From positions 1,426,001 to 1,490,000 of the forward strand of contig NZ_AP024814.1 in the NCBI RefSeq assembly GCF_019703305.1: DNA of 64,000 nt. Direction: 5' to 3'. Below are positions 39,394-48,185 of the stretch, one piece after another. The position numbers and the translations under genes were made by a program. The stretch comes from Helicobacter sp. NHP19-003 (GTDB taxonomy: Bacteria; Campylobacterota; Campylobacteria; Campylobacterales; Helicobacteraceae). The first letter of the stretch is position 1. Every line of letters starts with the position of its first letter. The notes beneath the pieces were generated by a model, which was not told the origin of the DNA, made no database searches, and saw only the letters and a list, made by a program, of their open reading frames with translations.

Positions 39394-40251
39394 GTGAAAG
39401 AACTAAAAATTTTAGTGATCTTGATCATTGTCATCGGTGCGCTTTACTATGGAGTGGAGCCCTACGCCCACTCCATCATGGAGCCAAAAACCGCCCCCGC
39501 AGACTTTGCCTTTAAAGACTTAAAACCCATTGATCTAAGCAAGGGTGTGGCGAGCAAGGGCAAGGATTTAGTGGCGCAAAATTGTGTGGCTTGCCACAGC
39601 ATTGAAAGCCAAAAAATCCCCGCCCCCATGGATCACGCCTCTGCCGGGGCAAGCTTTGGAGTTGTCCCCCCCGATCTCTCCCACATCGCCAGTGTCATCA
39701 ACCCGCAATTCTTAGCGCATTTCATCAAAGACCCCACAAAGGCGGCAAAACTCACACACAAGTATAAAGACGATCACCCCTACCCCATGCCCGCCTTCGC
39801 CCAGTTTAGCGACCAAGATTTGGCCGACATCGTGGCTTACTTGACCTCCATCGCGCCTAAAAAGCTCACAGATCAACAAGTCTTTCAACAGGCCTGTGAG
39901 CGTTGCCACGACATCAAATACGACAAGCTTTATGCTGTTACGGATCATAAAGACTTGCACCGCTACTTAGGCTCTAACGCCCCCGACTTGTCTATGATGA
40001 TTCGATCTCTGGGGCGTGAAAAGCTGGAAGTTTTCATCAACGATCCGCAAAAACTCTTGCACGGTACTGCCATGCCCAGAGTGGGCTTAACCAAACAAGC
40101 CCAAGAGCAAGTCATCAACTACTTGGAGCAAACCGGCGATAGCAAACGCCACCAACGCCACGGGCTAGGCATCCAAATCATGCTCTTCTTTGCGGTGATG
40201 ACGCTCCTTGCCTATCTTTGGAAACAAAAAGTGTGGAGGGAAGTACATTAA
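39394..40251 (+). CDS. petC: dihaem cytochrome c1 subunit of the bc1 complex
   Basis: 285 residues from GTG at 39394, one base after the petB stop. An N-terminal membrane anchor (LVILIIVIGALYYGVEPYA) is followed by two haem c sites, NCVACHS and ACERCHD, and a C-terminal membrane segment (GLGIQIMLFFAVMTLLAYLW). Two haems instead of one mark the epsilonproteobacterial type of cytochrome c1. It passes electrons to cytochrome c-553 and the cbb3 oxidase. Last gene of the operon, followed by a weak hairpin (GGCTTG/CAAGCC at about 40286-40302) before convergent thrC. Confidence 0.94.
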   Translation: MKELKILVILIIVIGALYYGVEPYAHSIMEPKTAPADFAFKDLKPIDLSKGVASKGKDLVAQNCVACHSIESQKIPAPMDHASAGASFGVVPPDLSHIASVINPQFLAHFIKDPTKAAKLTHKYKDDHPYPMPAFAQFSDQDLADIVAYLTSIAPKKLTDQQVFQQACERCHDIKYDKLYAVTDHKDLHRYLGSNAPDLSMMIRSLGREKLEVFINDPQKLLHGTAMPRVGLTKQAQEQVINYLEQTGDSKRHQRHGLGIQIMLFFAVMTLLAYLWKQKVWREVH

Positions 40252-40302
40252 AAACACATGGCGCTTTGCTCGGGCTGCGCGCTTGGCTTGAGACACAAGC
40301 CC

Positions 40303-41730
40303 TTACAGCCACGCCTTGATGTGGCTGGCAATCTCTGTAACTTTTAACACTTCTGTATGGATGGGGATTTTTTTCAACAAGTCTTTGACATGGCTAGGGG
40401 GCGTGATCCCCTTTTTAGCCAAAATTTCTAGGGCTTCTTGATCGTCTTTGGTGGGCTTGTCTTCTAAGGCCAAACAAGTGGTTTGGGGAAATTTGGCCCA
40501 CGCAGCGGTGGATACGATCACGCTAGGCAAGGGGCTTTTGAGAGCATCTAGGGCTTTCAAGGCGGTGGCGGTGTGCGGATCGATGAGATGATTAAAATCC
40601 TCATAAACCTGTTTAATGTAGTCTAGGCACTCTGTATCTGTGCAACTGACCGCCTCAAAATGTTCTTTTAAAGTTGCTAGCTCGTTAGGGCTTAGCATGT
40701 AGCGTTTGTGTGTGTCTAAATTTTGCATACACTCTTTGGTGCGCTCATTGCCAAAGAGCGCATAGAGCAACCGTTCCACATTAGAGCTCTTTAAAATATC
40801 CATCGCGGGGGCGTAGGTTTTTTGCAACACCCGATGGCTGATGTCATACACCCCCGTGTTAAAAAATTCAGCGAGCACATCATTGGCGTTAGACACAATG
40901 GCGATTTTGGCAATGGGCAAGCCCATTTCTTTGGCGTAAAACGCCCCCAAAGCGTTGCCAAAATTGCCACTAGGCACAATCACCCTGATCAAATCCCCAT
41001 AGCTGATTTTTTTCAAACGCACCCACTCTAGGTAAGCCCAAACATGGTAGACAACTTGAAACAACACCCGCCCAAAGTTCACAGAATTAGCCACCCCGAT
41101 GGAAAAACCCTTTTCTTGCAACTGCGCATTGAACCCGTGGTCATTGAGCAAATTTTTCAGCGCGCTTTGGGCATCGTCAAAATTGCCCTCAATGCCATAG
41201 ACTTTTAAATTCGCCGCATCCATCGTTTGCATTTGCAAAGCTTGCACGAGGCTTGTGCCTTTGGCGGGGTATAAACACACGACTTTAATGTTTTCAAGCC
41301 CGGCAAGGCTGGCTAAAGTCGCAGGTCCTGTGTCCCCACTGGTCGCCACTAAAATTAAAAACTTTTCTTGATTGTCTTTAGCCAAAGAGCCTAGCATGGC
41401 CCCTAAGGGTTGCAGTGCCATGTCCTTGAAGGCAAGCGTGGGGCCGTGGTAAAGCTCTAGCACAGCTAAGTTGGGTTTTAAAAGCCTTAAGGGCGCAATG
41501 GGGTTAAAGGCATTGTAGCGTTCTAGAGCACTTTGCAAAATCTGCCCCCCCAAACCCAAAGCGGCACAAATGTGGGCGGCTAGGTCTTGGTAGGGGCTGT
41601 TTAAATGCGCTTTGAAGTCAAGTTTGGGGATTGTTTTTAGGGTGTAAAGCCCATGTGTTTGGCTGGCAGGCTTGGCTAAGGCTTGGATGAGGGGTCTATC
41701 TGTGCCCCCCCTAGTGTCGGCTAATAACAT
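40303..41730 (-). CDS. thrC: threonine synthase
   Basis: 475 residues of the bacterial ThrC type with LELYHGPTLAFKDMALQPLG, where the lysine binds PLP, then LVATSGDTGPATLASLAG and VIVPSGNFGNALGAFYAKEMG for the phosphate. It converts O-phosphohomoserine to threonine. ATG at 41730 gives MLLADTRGGTDRPLIQALA, a normal start; it is 3 bp after the stop of the upstream MBL-fold gene, so the two are probably co-transcribed. Confidence 0.95.
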   Translation of the reverse strand: MLLADTRGGTDRPLIQALAKPASQTHGLYTLKTIPKLDFKAHLNSPYQDLAAHICAALGLGGQILQSALERYNAFNPIAPLRLLKPNLAVLELYHGPTLAFKDMALQPLGAMLGSLAKDNQEKFLILVATSGDTGPATLASLAGLENIKVVCLYPAKGTSLVQALQMQTMDAANLKVYGIEGNFDDAQSALKNLLNDHGFNAQLQEKGFSIGVANSVNFGRVLFQVVYHVWAYLEWVRLKKISYGDLIRVIVPSGNFGNALGAFYAKEMGLPIAKIAIVSNANDVLAEFFNTGVYDISHRVLQKTYAPAMDILKSSNVERLLYALFGNERTKECMQNLDTHKRYMLSPNELATLKEHFEAVSCTDTECLDYIKQVYEDFNHLIDPHTATALKALDALKSPLPSVIVSTAAWAKFPQTTCLALEDKPTKDDQEALEILAKKGITPPSHVKDLLKKIPIHTEVLKVTEIASHIKAWL

Positions 41731-41733
41731 GCG

Positions 41734-43446
41734 TCATCCTTTGGCAAGTTCGATGGTGTAGGGTTTGGGGGCGATGTATTTGTGGCTGAAATGGTGCCAA
41801 AAGTGGGCTTCATAGGTGTTGGGACTGCGCTCTAAGCGGCAGTGAAAGCCCCTGACCATCTCTGCAAAGGACAAGCCATTAGCCACCACACATGCCAAAA
41901 TCTCAGGTCGTACCCTCAACACCAAAGTGCGGTAACCCTCTTGCTGTTTGATGATGGTTCTCACGGGTACAATGCGGAAAGTTTGTGTGTCAAAATTGGC
42001 TTGCACGATGGGAGCGACCACCCGCTCAAAGGTTTCATTCATCGGCACAAAGGTTACGATTTGCTTCGCCTTGTAGCCCGCCGCCTTTAAATATTCCATC
42101 AGCTCTGTGGGATTGTAGGTGAATTTTCTTATATAAAAGTTGACATAAGCCTGTGGGGTTTCTTTCTTCAGGGTGTGGATGTCCTCTCTCCATTGTACCA
42201 AGTCGCTTTCTTTAAATTCCAAAGTGAGGCTATCTTCTGGGGGCAACCACTTCACGGGTTGTTTTTTGTGGCTGCGGCTGTGGATTTCGCAAATTTGTTG
42301 CCCCTCTTTAAGGGGGTTTTTGAGGTTTAGAGCCTTAATGGTGCTGTCCCTAGTGGCATCCTGATTGTAGGGCGTGGCAATGGGCATCACATAGGCGGGC
42401 TTAGTGGCTTCAATTAAGTTTTCTAGCTGGTTTTTAAAACCCTCCAAATGGCTGGCGTGCAGGCTCTTTTGCGTGGCCTCATCGTAGTTGTTGATGCAAA
42501 AAGGAAAACCCGAGGTCCCCCCGCTAAAGGCGGTGCAAAGCAAAGTCAAATCGCTTGGCAAATTAAAAGAATTGAGATAGCCCCCATAGGCATTGACAAT
42601 GACATCATGCCCGGATAAACACAGATACAGCCCACTCTCTTCTGTGCCATCTGGGGGAGCAAACACGCTGAATTGGAAAAACGAGCCAAACTCGTAAATC
42701 TGGGCAAACTCCAGAGGGTAGATGTTGTTAAAACCCAAGCCCTTTAGGCTTTTTTCCACGCTCTTAGACTCAAAATTAGGCACAATGAAGGGCTTGCTCT
42801 TAGAGACAAAGGCCAAAGTTTGGGGGTGCAAGCAACTAGAGCGGTTTGATGAGATGAAGACAAAATCCGCCTTCACAAGCACATGCACAGCTTCTTTGCA
42901 GCTCGCCTTTTCCAAATACCCGCTTCCTAAAAAGCTGGGCCCCAAAAGCCACGGGTCAGTGATCAAGCTCACCCCCCCCGCCTCAATGTATAAGCAGGCG
43001 TGGTTTAAATAGCGGATTTTAAAATCCCCCTTAAAGCTGGACTGGTAGGGGTTATTTAGGTCCATAGAGGTGTCCACCACCAAAGAGCGCCCCTCCACAC
43101 GGCATTTTAAGGGTCTTTTGGGCGTGCCATTTTGGTAGGTCAGGCTCTCAATGTGCAAGGCCCAGTGGCAATAAGGGCAAGTGGCTAGGTCTTTGTTGTG
43201 CTGGAGTTTACCCCCGCAGTGGTTGCAAGTCTGATCGATGATCCACTCCACTTCGGGTTTTTCGCCCATTTTGACATGCTTTTTCATCTTAACGATGAAT
43301 TGCCCGATGTCATTGATTCCTTGCAATAACCCCCGCGCAGGCACGATCTGCGTGTTTTGGGAGGTCTCAAACAGCCCCACGCGGCGCAACTTCTTGGGGA
43401 CATCTTGGGGGGCTGTCTTGACAGGTTTTTTGGGAGCGATTGCCAT
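41734..43446 (-). CDS. metallo-beta-lactamase-fold protein with N-terminal zinc ribbon (UlaG/CMAH-like), metal site degenerate
   Basis: 570 residues. After a lysine-rich start there is a zinc ribbon (CNHCGG ... CPYCHW, about 74-96), then a beta-lactamase-like fold with YLNHACLYIEAGGVSLITDP and WLLGPSF, as in UlaG and CMP-N-acetylneuraminate hydroxylase relatives. Where active members have the HxHxDH metal motif this one reads VFISSNRSSCLHP, so at least three metal ligands are missing and it may not be an enzyme. The C-terminal third is unassigned. It is upstream of thrC with a 3-bp gap. I can name the fold, not the function. Confidence 0.7.
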   Translation of the reverse strand: MAIAPKKPVKTAPQDVPKKLRRVGLFETSQNTQIVPARGLLQGINDIGQFIVKMKKHVKMGEKPEVEWIIDQTCNHCGGKLQHNKDLATCPYCHWALHIESLTYQNGTPKRPLKCRVEGRSLVVDTSMDLNNPYQSSFKGDFKIRYLNHACLYIEAGGVSLITDPWLLGPSFLGSGYLEKASCKEAVHVLVKADFVFISSNRSSCLHPQTLAFVSKSKPFIVPNFESKSVEKSLKGLGFNNIYPLEFAQIYEFGSFFQFSVFAPPDGTEESGLYLCLSGHDVIVNAYGGYLNSFNLPSDLTLLCTAFSGGTSGFPFCINNYDEATQKSLHASHLEGFKNQLENLIEATKPAYVMPIATPYNQDATRDSTIKALNLKNPLKEGQQICEIHSRSHKKQPVKWLPPEDSLTLEFKESDLVQWREDIHTLKKETPQAYVNFYIRKFTYNPTELMEYLKAAGYKAKQIVTFVPMNETFERVVAPIVQANFDTQTFRIVPVRTIIKQQEGYRTLVLRVRPEILACVVANGLSFAEMVRGFHCRLERSPNTYEAHFWHHFSHKYIAPKPYTIELAKG

Positions 43447-43597
43447 AAGGACTCCTAGTGCTTGCTAAAGCAAAGATTATACAAGAATTTAAAACTCTTT
43501 GGCAAAAATCCCCCCTGGCAAACGCAGAGGGTTTGTTTTAGCAGGTGGGATGGATGCCGCCCATGCGTGGTCCAAGTCTCTATACATCTTGGGTGCT

Positions 43598-44668
43598 TCA
43601 TGCCCTAAGGCCATGCCTGATCCACTCGGCGACCACTTGCGCGCTCCCGTGTTGCAAATATGTCCGGATTTTTTGCGACTCTTGTAGAAATTTCTCTCTA
43701 TCTAATGTTTCGTAAATCTCTAAGAGTGTTGGGGCGTTTAGGTCATCTTGAATGATTTCAGGGTGCAGCATGGTTTGCCCCCGCCCCGGGCTCTCGTGAT
43801 GTAGGGCGTTGTAAAAGATGTTGGCCAATCCTATGCAGGTTAAGTGCACCAAATTTTTAGCGATGAAAAAGTCTAGAGGGCGGGCTTTGTAAGCCAGCAC
43901 AAAGGGTGTACCGATGAGCGCGGCCTCTAGCGTGGCTGTGCCGCTGCAAATGAAGGCAAAGGACGCTTCAAACAGGCTTTTATGTGCATCAAAGGACACT
44001 TCAAACAGCTTTAAATGCGCCCCATAAAGGGTGTTTAAATCCAAACCTTGAAAGCTGGCAGGCACAACCAGGACTTTTTTGCCCCCGATTTTTTGCGCCA
44101 CCTGCACGAAAATAGGCAAAATGCGCTCGATTTCTTGTTTGCGGCTGCCTGGCATGAACACCACACTCTTGCCCCCCACTTCAGTTTTTTGGTACTTGAT
44201 CTCATCTAAGAGCGGATGCCCCACAAACTGCGCCTTGTCTTGGTAATAACTCAGTTCAAAGGGCAAAATGGCGGCGAGCTTGTCGCAATGTTTTTCAATG
44301 ATCGGGGCTCTATACGCCTTCCACGCCCACACTTGGGGCAAAATATAGTATAAAACGGGCTTATTTGGCTGCGCCTTTTTAATGCGCTTGGCTAAAGGGA
44401 TGTTGAACGAGGACGAGTCCATGAGCAGTACAAGGTCGGCTTGCTCGGCTAAACGCGCCATGGTTTTTAGGGCTTTATAGAAAAAGAACAAGCGTCCAAA
44501 GACCTCTTTAAAACCCATCACAGAAAAATTCTTAGGCGACAAAATGGGCTTATCCCTTGCATTTAGGGGTTCATACACGCCTAGCCACTCCACTTTTGGC
44601 AAATGGGGGCGCAGGGCTTTTAGATGGATGTTGGAGCTCACTTCTAGGGCACTGACCAAGATTTTCAT
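43598..44668 (-). CDS. lpxB: lipid-A-disaccharide synthase
   Basis: 356 residues with the LpxB start KILVSALEVSSNIHL (the SGE..GD motif of other species is changed but recognisable), PVLYYILPQVWAWKAYR, AILPFELSYY and FVGHPLLDE, and the UDP-binding FICSGTATLEAALIGTPFVLAYKA. It joins UDP-diacyl-GlcN and lipid X at the inner membrane, building the lipid A disaccharide. It overlaps the upstream coiled-coil gene by 4 bp. The 150 bp after it, before the MBL-fold gene start, hold no gene. Confidence 0.93.
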   Translation of the reverse strand: MKILVSALEVSSNIHLKALRPHLPKVEWLGVYEPLNARDKPILSPKNFSVMGFKEVFGRLFFFYKALKTMARLAEQADLVLLMDSSSFNIPLAKRIKKAQPNKPVLYYILPQVWAWKAYRAPIIEKHCDKLAAILPFELSYYQDKAQFVGHPLLDEIKYQKTEVGGKSVVFMPGSRKQEIERILPIFVQVAQKIGGKKVLVVPASFQGLDLNTLYGAHLKLFEVSFDAHKSLFEASFAFICSGTATLEAALIGTPFVLAYKARPLDFFIAKNLVHLTCIGLANIFYNALHHESPGRGQTMLHPEIIQDDLNAPTLLEIYETLDREKFLQESQKIRTYLQHGSAQVVAEWIRHGLRA

Positions 44669-45243
44669 TGTGGCTCTTCGGGGTCTTTGGCTTGTAATTT
44701 GTCTTGGGTTTGGCGATCCCTTAACTCGATTTTGAGCGTGCTGTTTTCTAAGTCCAGCCCAAACACCCTATCTTTCAATACATGGTTTTCTCTCAAGAGC
44801 ACGCGGTATTGTCGGTAGAGATTATCAGCAAAGTAGCGTTTGGCTGGCCGCGCCCTTGCAATGGAGTGGTCTTTTAAATAAATCTCCACGACCTCCAGCG
44901 CTTGGGGCAGGGGTTCGTCGGTGTCTTGCAGTTCGGGCTTGTCTTTTTCCAGCTGCCATAAATCGCGTTTGATTTTGTGCGAAAGCAACTCTTGGCGGAT
45001 TTCTTGGATTTCCTCTTCCTTGCCCTTTTGCAGGGTTTGCAATTCCTTGATCTGCTCTTTGGTCTGCACGATTTGCGCCCGCAAGTCTCTCAGCACCGCC
45101 CGCGCATTCTCGATCTCCTCCTCGTAGGCTTGCAACTCCTCTTGAAACTTCTGCCGCTCCTCTTCAAAGAGTTGCACCACCTCCCAACTCTCTTTCATCT
45201 CAGGGGCTTTTTTGATGAATTCTTGAAAAATCGCATCAATCAC
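44665..45243 (-). CDS. coiled-coil protein between hypA and lpxB
   Basis: 192 residues from GTG at 45243 (VIDAIFQEFIKKAPEMKESW), overlapping the hypA stop by 4 bp; longer versions in the same frame run antisense-like through hypA and are unlikely. Residues 25-115 are an almost unbroken coiled coil (LFEEERQKFQEELQAYEEEI and so on), and a second short one lies near the C-terminus. No known catalytic motif and no signal peptide. The same unnamed gene occupies this place in H. pylori. Coupling to hypA on one side and lpxB on the other is by overlap, so all three are one operon. Function unknown. Confidence 0.8.
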   Translation of the reverse strand: MIDAIFQEFIKKAPEMKESWEVVQLFEEERQKFQEELQAYEEEIENARAVLRDLRAQIVQTKEQIKELQTLQKGKEEEIQEIRQELLSHKIKRDLWQLEKDKPELQDTDEPLPQALEVVEIYLKDHSIARARPAKRYFADNLYRQYRVLLRENHVLKDRVFGLDLENSTLKIELRDRQTQDKLQAKDPEEPQ

Positions 45244-45587
45244 ACCATCTCCAAAGACAGCAGTTGCATTTGGGTGCCTTTGCTTAGGCGCACATTTTGC
45301 GACCCGCAGTGTCCGCACACGCCATACTCCAAATTGGGCGGGACATAGGTTTTTTTGCACTCCAAGCACTCTAGCTCCACTTTTTCATCCACGATCTCTA
45401 AGATCGCTTCCTTGCAAATGTCTAATTCTTCTTTAAAGGTTTCAAATGCGCTCATGAAGAGCTGTTTATCCATGCCAGCGCGTTCACCAATGCTCACCAC
45501 AACTTTTTCAATCTTTGTGGCGTTGTGCTTTTTAGCATGTGTTTCGCACAGATCCATTAAAGAGGAAACGACCGAATACTCGTGCAT
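45240..45587 (-). CDS. hypA: nickel chaperone HypA
   Basis: 115 residues. MHEYSVVSSLMDLC has the nickel-binding His2 and Glu3, and the zinc site is CLECKKTYVPPNLEYG with CGHCGS. HypA delivers nickel to [NiFe] hydrogenase and, in gastric Helicobacter, also to urease with UreE, both needed in the stomach. It lies 7 bp after flgE on the same strand and so probably follows the RpoN-dependent hook transcript. Length is normal. Confidence 0.96.
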   Translation of the reverse strand: MHEYSVVSSLMDLCETHAKKHNATKIEKVVVSIGERAGMDKQLFMSAFETFKEELDICKEAILEIVDEKVELECLECKKTYVPPNLEYGVCGHCGSQNVRLSKGTQMQLLSLEMV

Positions 45588-45594
45588 GTCCTAA

Positions 45595-47751
45595 CTACTG
45601 CTTGAGGTTTAATAAGGTGTTTAGAATTTGATCTGAAGTTGTAACGGCTTTAGAGTTGGCTTGAAAGCCCCGTTGCACAACGATCAAATTCGTCAAACTG
45701 CGGCTCAAATCCACATTGCTCGACTCCAGCTTAGAGCCAGACACCCCACCCCTGCGCCCGGTGTTGGCCGCCCCGATGAGTGCTTTACCTGAGTTGCTGG
45801 TTTCTGAAAACACACTCCCTCCATCGGCTTGCAAGCCCGCATCGTTGGCAAAGTTCGCCAACGCCACCTGTGCTAGGGCTAGACTTTTGCCATTGCTAAA
45901 GGCCCCAAGCAAGGTCCCGTTGTCATCAAAGCGCACATCCATCAAATCTCCCGCCACATAGCCGTTTTGTTCGATGGCGTAAGTTTCAGAGATTTTATCC
46001 ACGCTGGTGATCCCATCAAAGGCCCCGGCTGTGCCGAAGTTGAGCGTGATTCGTTGGGGCGAATCCGAGCCATTGTGTGGGTTGAACTGCAAAAGGGGAG
46101 GGTTCATGCCCGCTAGTGAGCCGTCTTTATTGAAGTGCAACACCCCATTTTCAAACACATTGGGGCGTTCAGGAGAGCTACCGATGATTTCTCCGGGTTC
46201 GGGCACAATCACTCTAAAACGCCATTCCGCCCCGCCTGTTTTGTAAAACTCCAAGCGCATGGTGTGTTTGGTGCCTAAGCTATCCACCAAGTCCACGCTA
46301 CTAGCGTGCGTGGCGTGGGTGAGTTTAGAAGTGGAAGTGGACACCCCGCCCTCAATGAGAGAGGCGGTGTTGAGTGCTCCCATTGTGCGTCCAAAGAGGA
46401 CATTTTTAGTTACTTTGGCGGAGGTGTAGTTGGTAACAAAAATGCTGAGGTTGTCTTTTTGTGGTTTGCCATCGTCCTTATTGGTGATCTCAAACATGCC
46501 ATTTTTATTCACTTTGACAGACACAGATGCAGTGGAATCTTTATAGTTGGCTTTGAGGCTGGGGTCTTTAACGATGTTGGCATCATGTTGCATCAATGCG
46601 CGTAAATCTTCCGTGGTTTTAAATTGCCCGGTGCTTGAGTCGGCATCGATGCCCTTAGTGTAGCGGTATCTAAAGGCAGTGATGCTCTGATCGCCCTTAA
46701 CGAATTTAGCAAACGCGCCCGTGCCTGCACCCGTAACCACGATGTTTTTCACATGCTTGTCGCCCTCAAGATTGTTTTTATTCTCCAAGCGCAACTGCCC
46801 ATTGTCTACATAGGCTTCCACCCCTGTTTTGTTTTTCACAGCATTGATCGCATTTTGGGCGGCGGAAAGGGTGCTGATTTTAGAGACGGTCGAGTCGTTG
46901 GTGAAAGAGATTTTGGTCCCATTGATCTCGATCGTGCTGTTCTGGTTTGTGGTTAAAATGTCTCTTTTCACTGTGGCGTTTTTATAGCTCACCCAAATGC
47001 CTTGATCTTCATTGAGTAAAAACGCATCCCCATCTTCGTTGAACAAAGAACCCATGTCTTCGGCGACTTGGGTTAAATTCGTGGAAGAGTCGTACTGGGG
47101 TTTCACGCCATCAGAGGGGGTGCGCACAGAAGAGTCGAGCATGAAGATGTTGCCCATCTGGTCGGCGTGGCGGCCGGCGTTTAAATTGGCGCGCATAGAA
47201 ATTTTGGTGCTGGAGCGCGCGGGCATCACCATCCCGGGGTCGATGCGGATATTTTGTAAAGGTTTGGTGTTGTCAATTTTGAGTAGATCGGTTTCGCTCC
47301 CCTTAGAGCCCATGTCTTTAGGATCGCGCACCCAACCCTGCACCACATACCCGCCCGTAGTCACCAAACTGCCCTGTGCATCAAAAAGAAACTCTCCGCT
47401 GCGGGTGAAGTTGCGTGTTACACCTCTATCGGGGCTGATGACAAAGAATCCATCGCCCTCGATCGCAAGGTCGGTTTTCACATCGGTGTTTTGCAAATTG
47501 CCCTGTGAGAAAATTTTAGTGGTCGCGTCCACGCCCACGCCCAAACCCACAGAGAAGTCGTTTTGCCCCGCTAGGCCGTTTTTATAGGGAGCGGTGGCGA
47601 TGAGCTTAACCTGAGAGAGCATGTCCACAAAGGAAGCGCGGGAGTATTTAAAGCCCGTGGTGTTGACATTGGCGATGTTGTTGCTTTCAATATCTAGGGC
47701 AATTTGGTGTGCTTGCATCCCGTTAACGCCAGACCATAAAGAGCGGAGCAT
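45595..47751 (-). CDS. flgE: flagellar hook protein FlgE
   Basis: 718 residues as in other Helicobacter. MLRSLWSGVNGMQAHQIALD at the start and SNNIANVNTTGFKYSRASF form the conserved N-terminal hook core; the C-terminal core is SNVDLSRSLTNLIVVQRGFQ. The region between forms the variable outer domains. It is exported by the flagellar type III system and builds the hook. An RpoN promoter lies at 47782-47799. hypA follows. Confidence 0.95.
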   Translation of the reverse strand: MLRSLWSGVNGMQAHQIALDIESNNIANVNTTGFKYSRASFVDMLSQVKLIATAPYKNGLAGQNDFSVGLGVGVDATTKIFSQGNLQNTDVKTDLAIEGDGFFVISPDRGVTRNFTRSGEFLFDAQGSLVTTGGYVVQGWVRDPKDMGSKGSETDLLKIDNTKPLQNIRIDPGMVMPARSSTKISMRANLNAGRHADQMGNIFMLDSSVRTPSDGVKPQYDSSTNLTQVAEDMGSLFNEDGDAFLLNEDQGIWVSYKNATVKRDILTTNQNSTIEINGTKISFTNDSTVSKISTLSAAQNAINAVKNKTGVEAYVDNGQLRLENKNNLEGDKHVKNIVVTGAGTGAFAKFVKGDQSITAFRYRYTKGIDADSSTGQFKTTEDLRALMQHDANIVKDPSLKANYKDSTASVSVKVNKNGMFEITNKDDGKPQKDNLSIFVTNYTSAKVTKNVLFGRTMGALNTASLIEGGVSTSTSKLTHATHASSVDLVDSLGTKHTMRLEFYKTGGAEWRFRVIVPEPGEIIGSSPERPNVFENGVLHFNKDGSLAGMNPPLLQFNPHNGSDSPQRITLNFGTAGAFDGITSVDKISETYAIEQNGYVAGDLMDVRFDDNGTLLGAFSNGKSLALAQVALANFANDAGLQADGGSVFSETSNSGKALIGAANTGRRGGVSGSKLESSNVDLSRSLTNLIVVQRGFQANSKAVTTSDQILNTLLNLKQ

Positions 47752-47781
47752 GGTGATCCTTTAAGTGAATTGCCAAATCCT

Positions 47782-47799
47782 AAGCAAAGTTTATTCCAA
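47782..47799 (-). promoter_or_regulatory. sigma-54 (RpoN) promoter of flgE
   Basis: TTGGAATAAACTTTGCTT on the minus strand has GG and GC exactly 10 bp apart, as the -24/-12 elements require. Its -12 end is about 33 bp from the flgE ATG. RpoN control of hook genes is established in H. pylori. Confidence 0.85.
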
Positions 47800-47871
47800 A
47801 TTTTGGAAATATGCCTAAAGGGGGAGAAATTTTATAAAAATTATAAAAGCCCCTTTTAAAGTGTGCCGTGT

Positions 47872-48120
47872 TAGAATCAAAACCTCGGATGCCATGTTGG
47901 CTACTTCTTTGTGGAACATTCGAAGTATAGCTTAAGCTAGAGTTGAGGGAGGTGGTGGGCGGCTTCTCTAAGAAGGAGAAGTCAACGCGAAGCTGATGAT
48001 GGCTCTCGTGGTGTTGATGGTGCTTCCAATGCCATTATACTAACCTGAAAAAGGGGAAAGGGGGCACCCCGCTTAAGAGGTGCTTTCCCACCACGAAAGC
48101 CATTGTATCCGCTTCTCTCT
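47872..48120 (+). ncRNA. candidate structured RNA upstream of the autotransporter
   Basis: A -10 box TGT-TAGAAT (47872-47877) points right into a stretch with no ORF but much pairing: CTTCTC/GAGAAG at 47962-47980, and a long imperfect stem between 47989-48013 and 48089-48115 (13-base core with one G-U pair, GAAGC/GCTTC at its base). G-rich unpaired segments lie in the loop. It may be a free small RNA or the 5' leader of the autotransporter mRNA. I do not match it to 6S RNA, tmRNA or RNase P RNA. Apart from this and the flgE promoter, 47752-48185 holds nothing I recognise. Confidence 0.35.
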
Positions 48121-48185
48121 CAATCTAAAATTAAACCCAAGCCTAAAAATTTACATTAATTCTTGTAAAGCCAATTTTGGATAAA

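Noticed and set aside
47872..48120. 6S RNA, tmRNA or RNase P RNA
   Set aside because: The inverted repeat is suggestive of 6S, but I could not find the central bubble, and no tag reading frame or RNase P core sequence is present.
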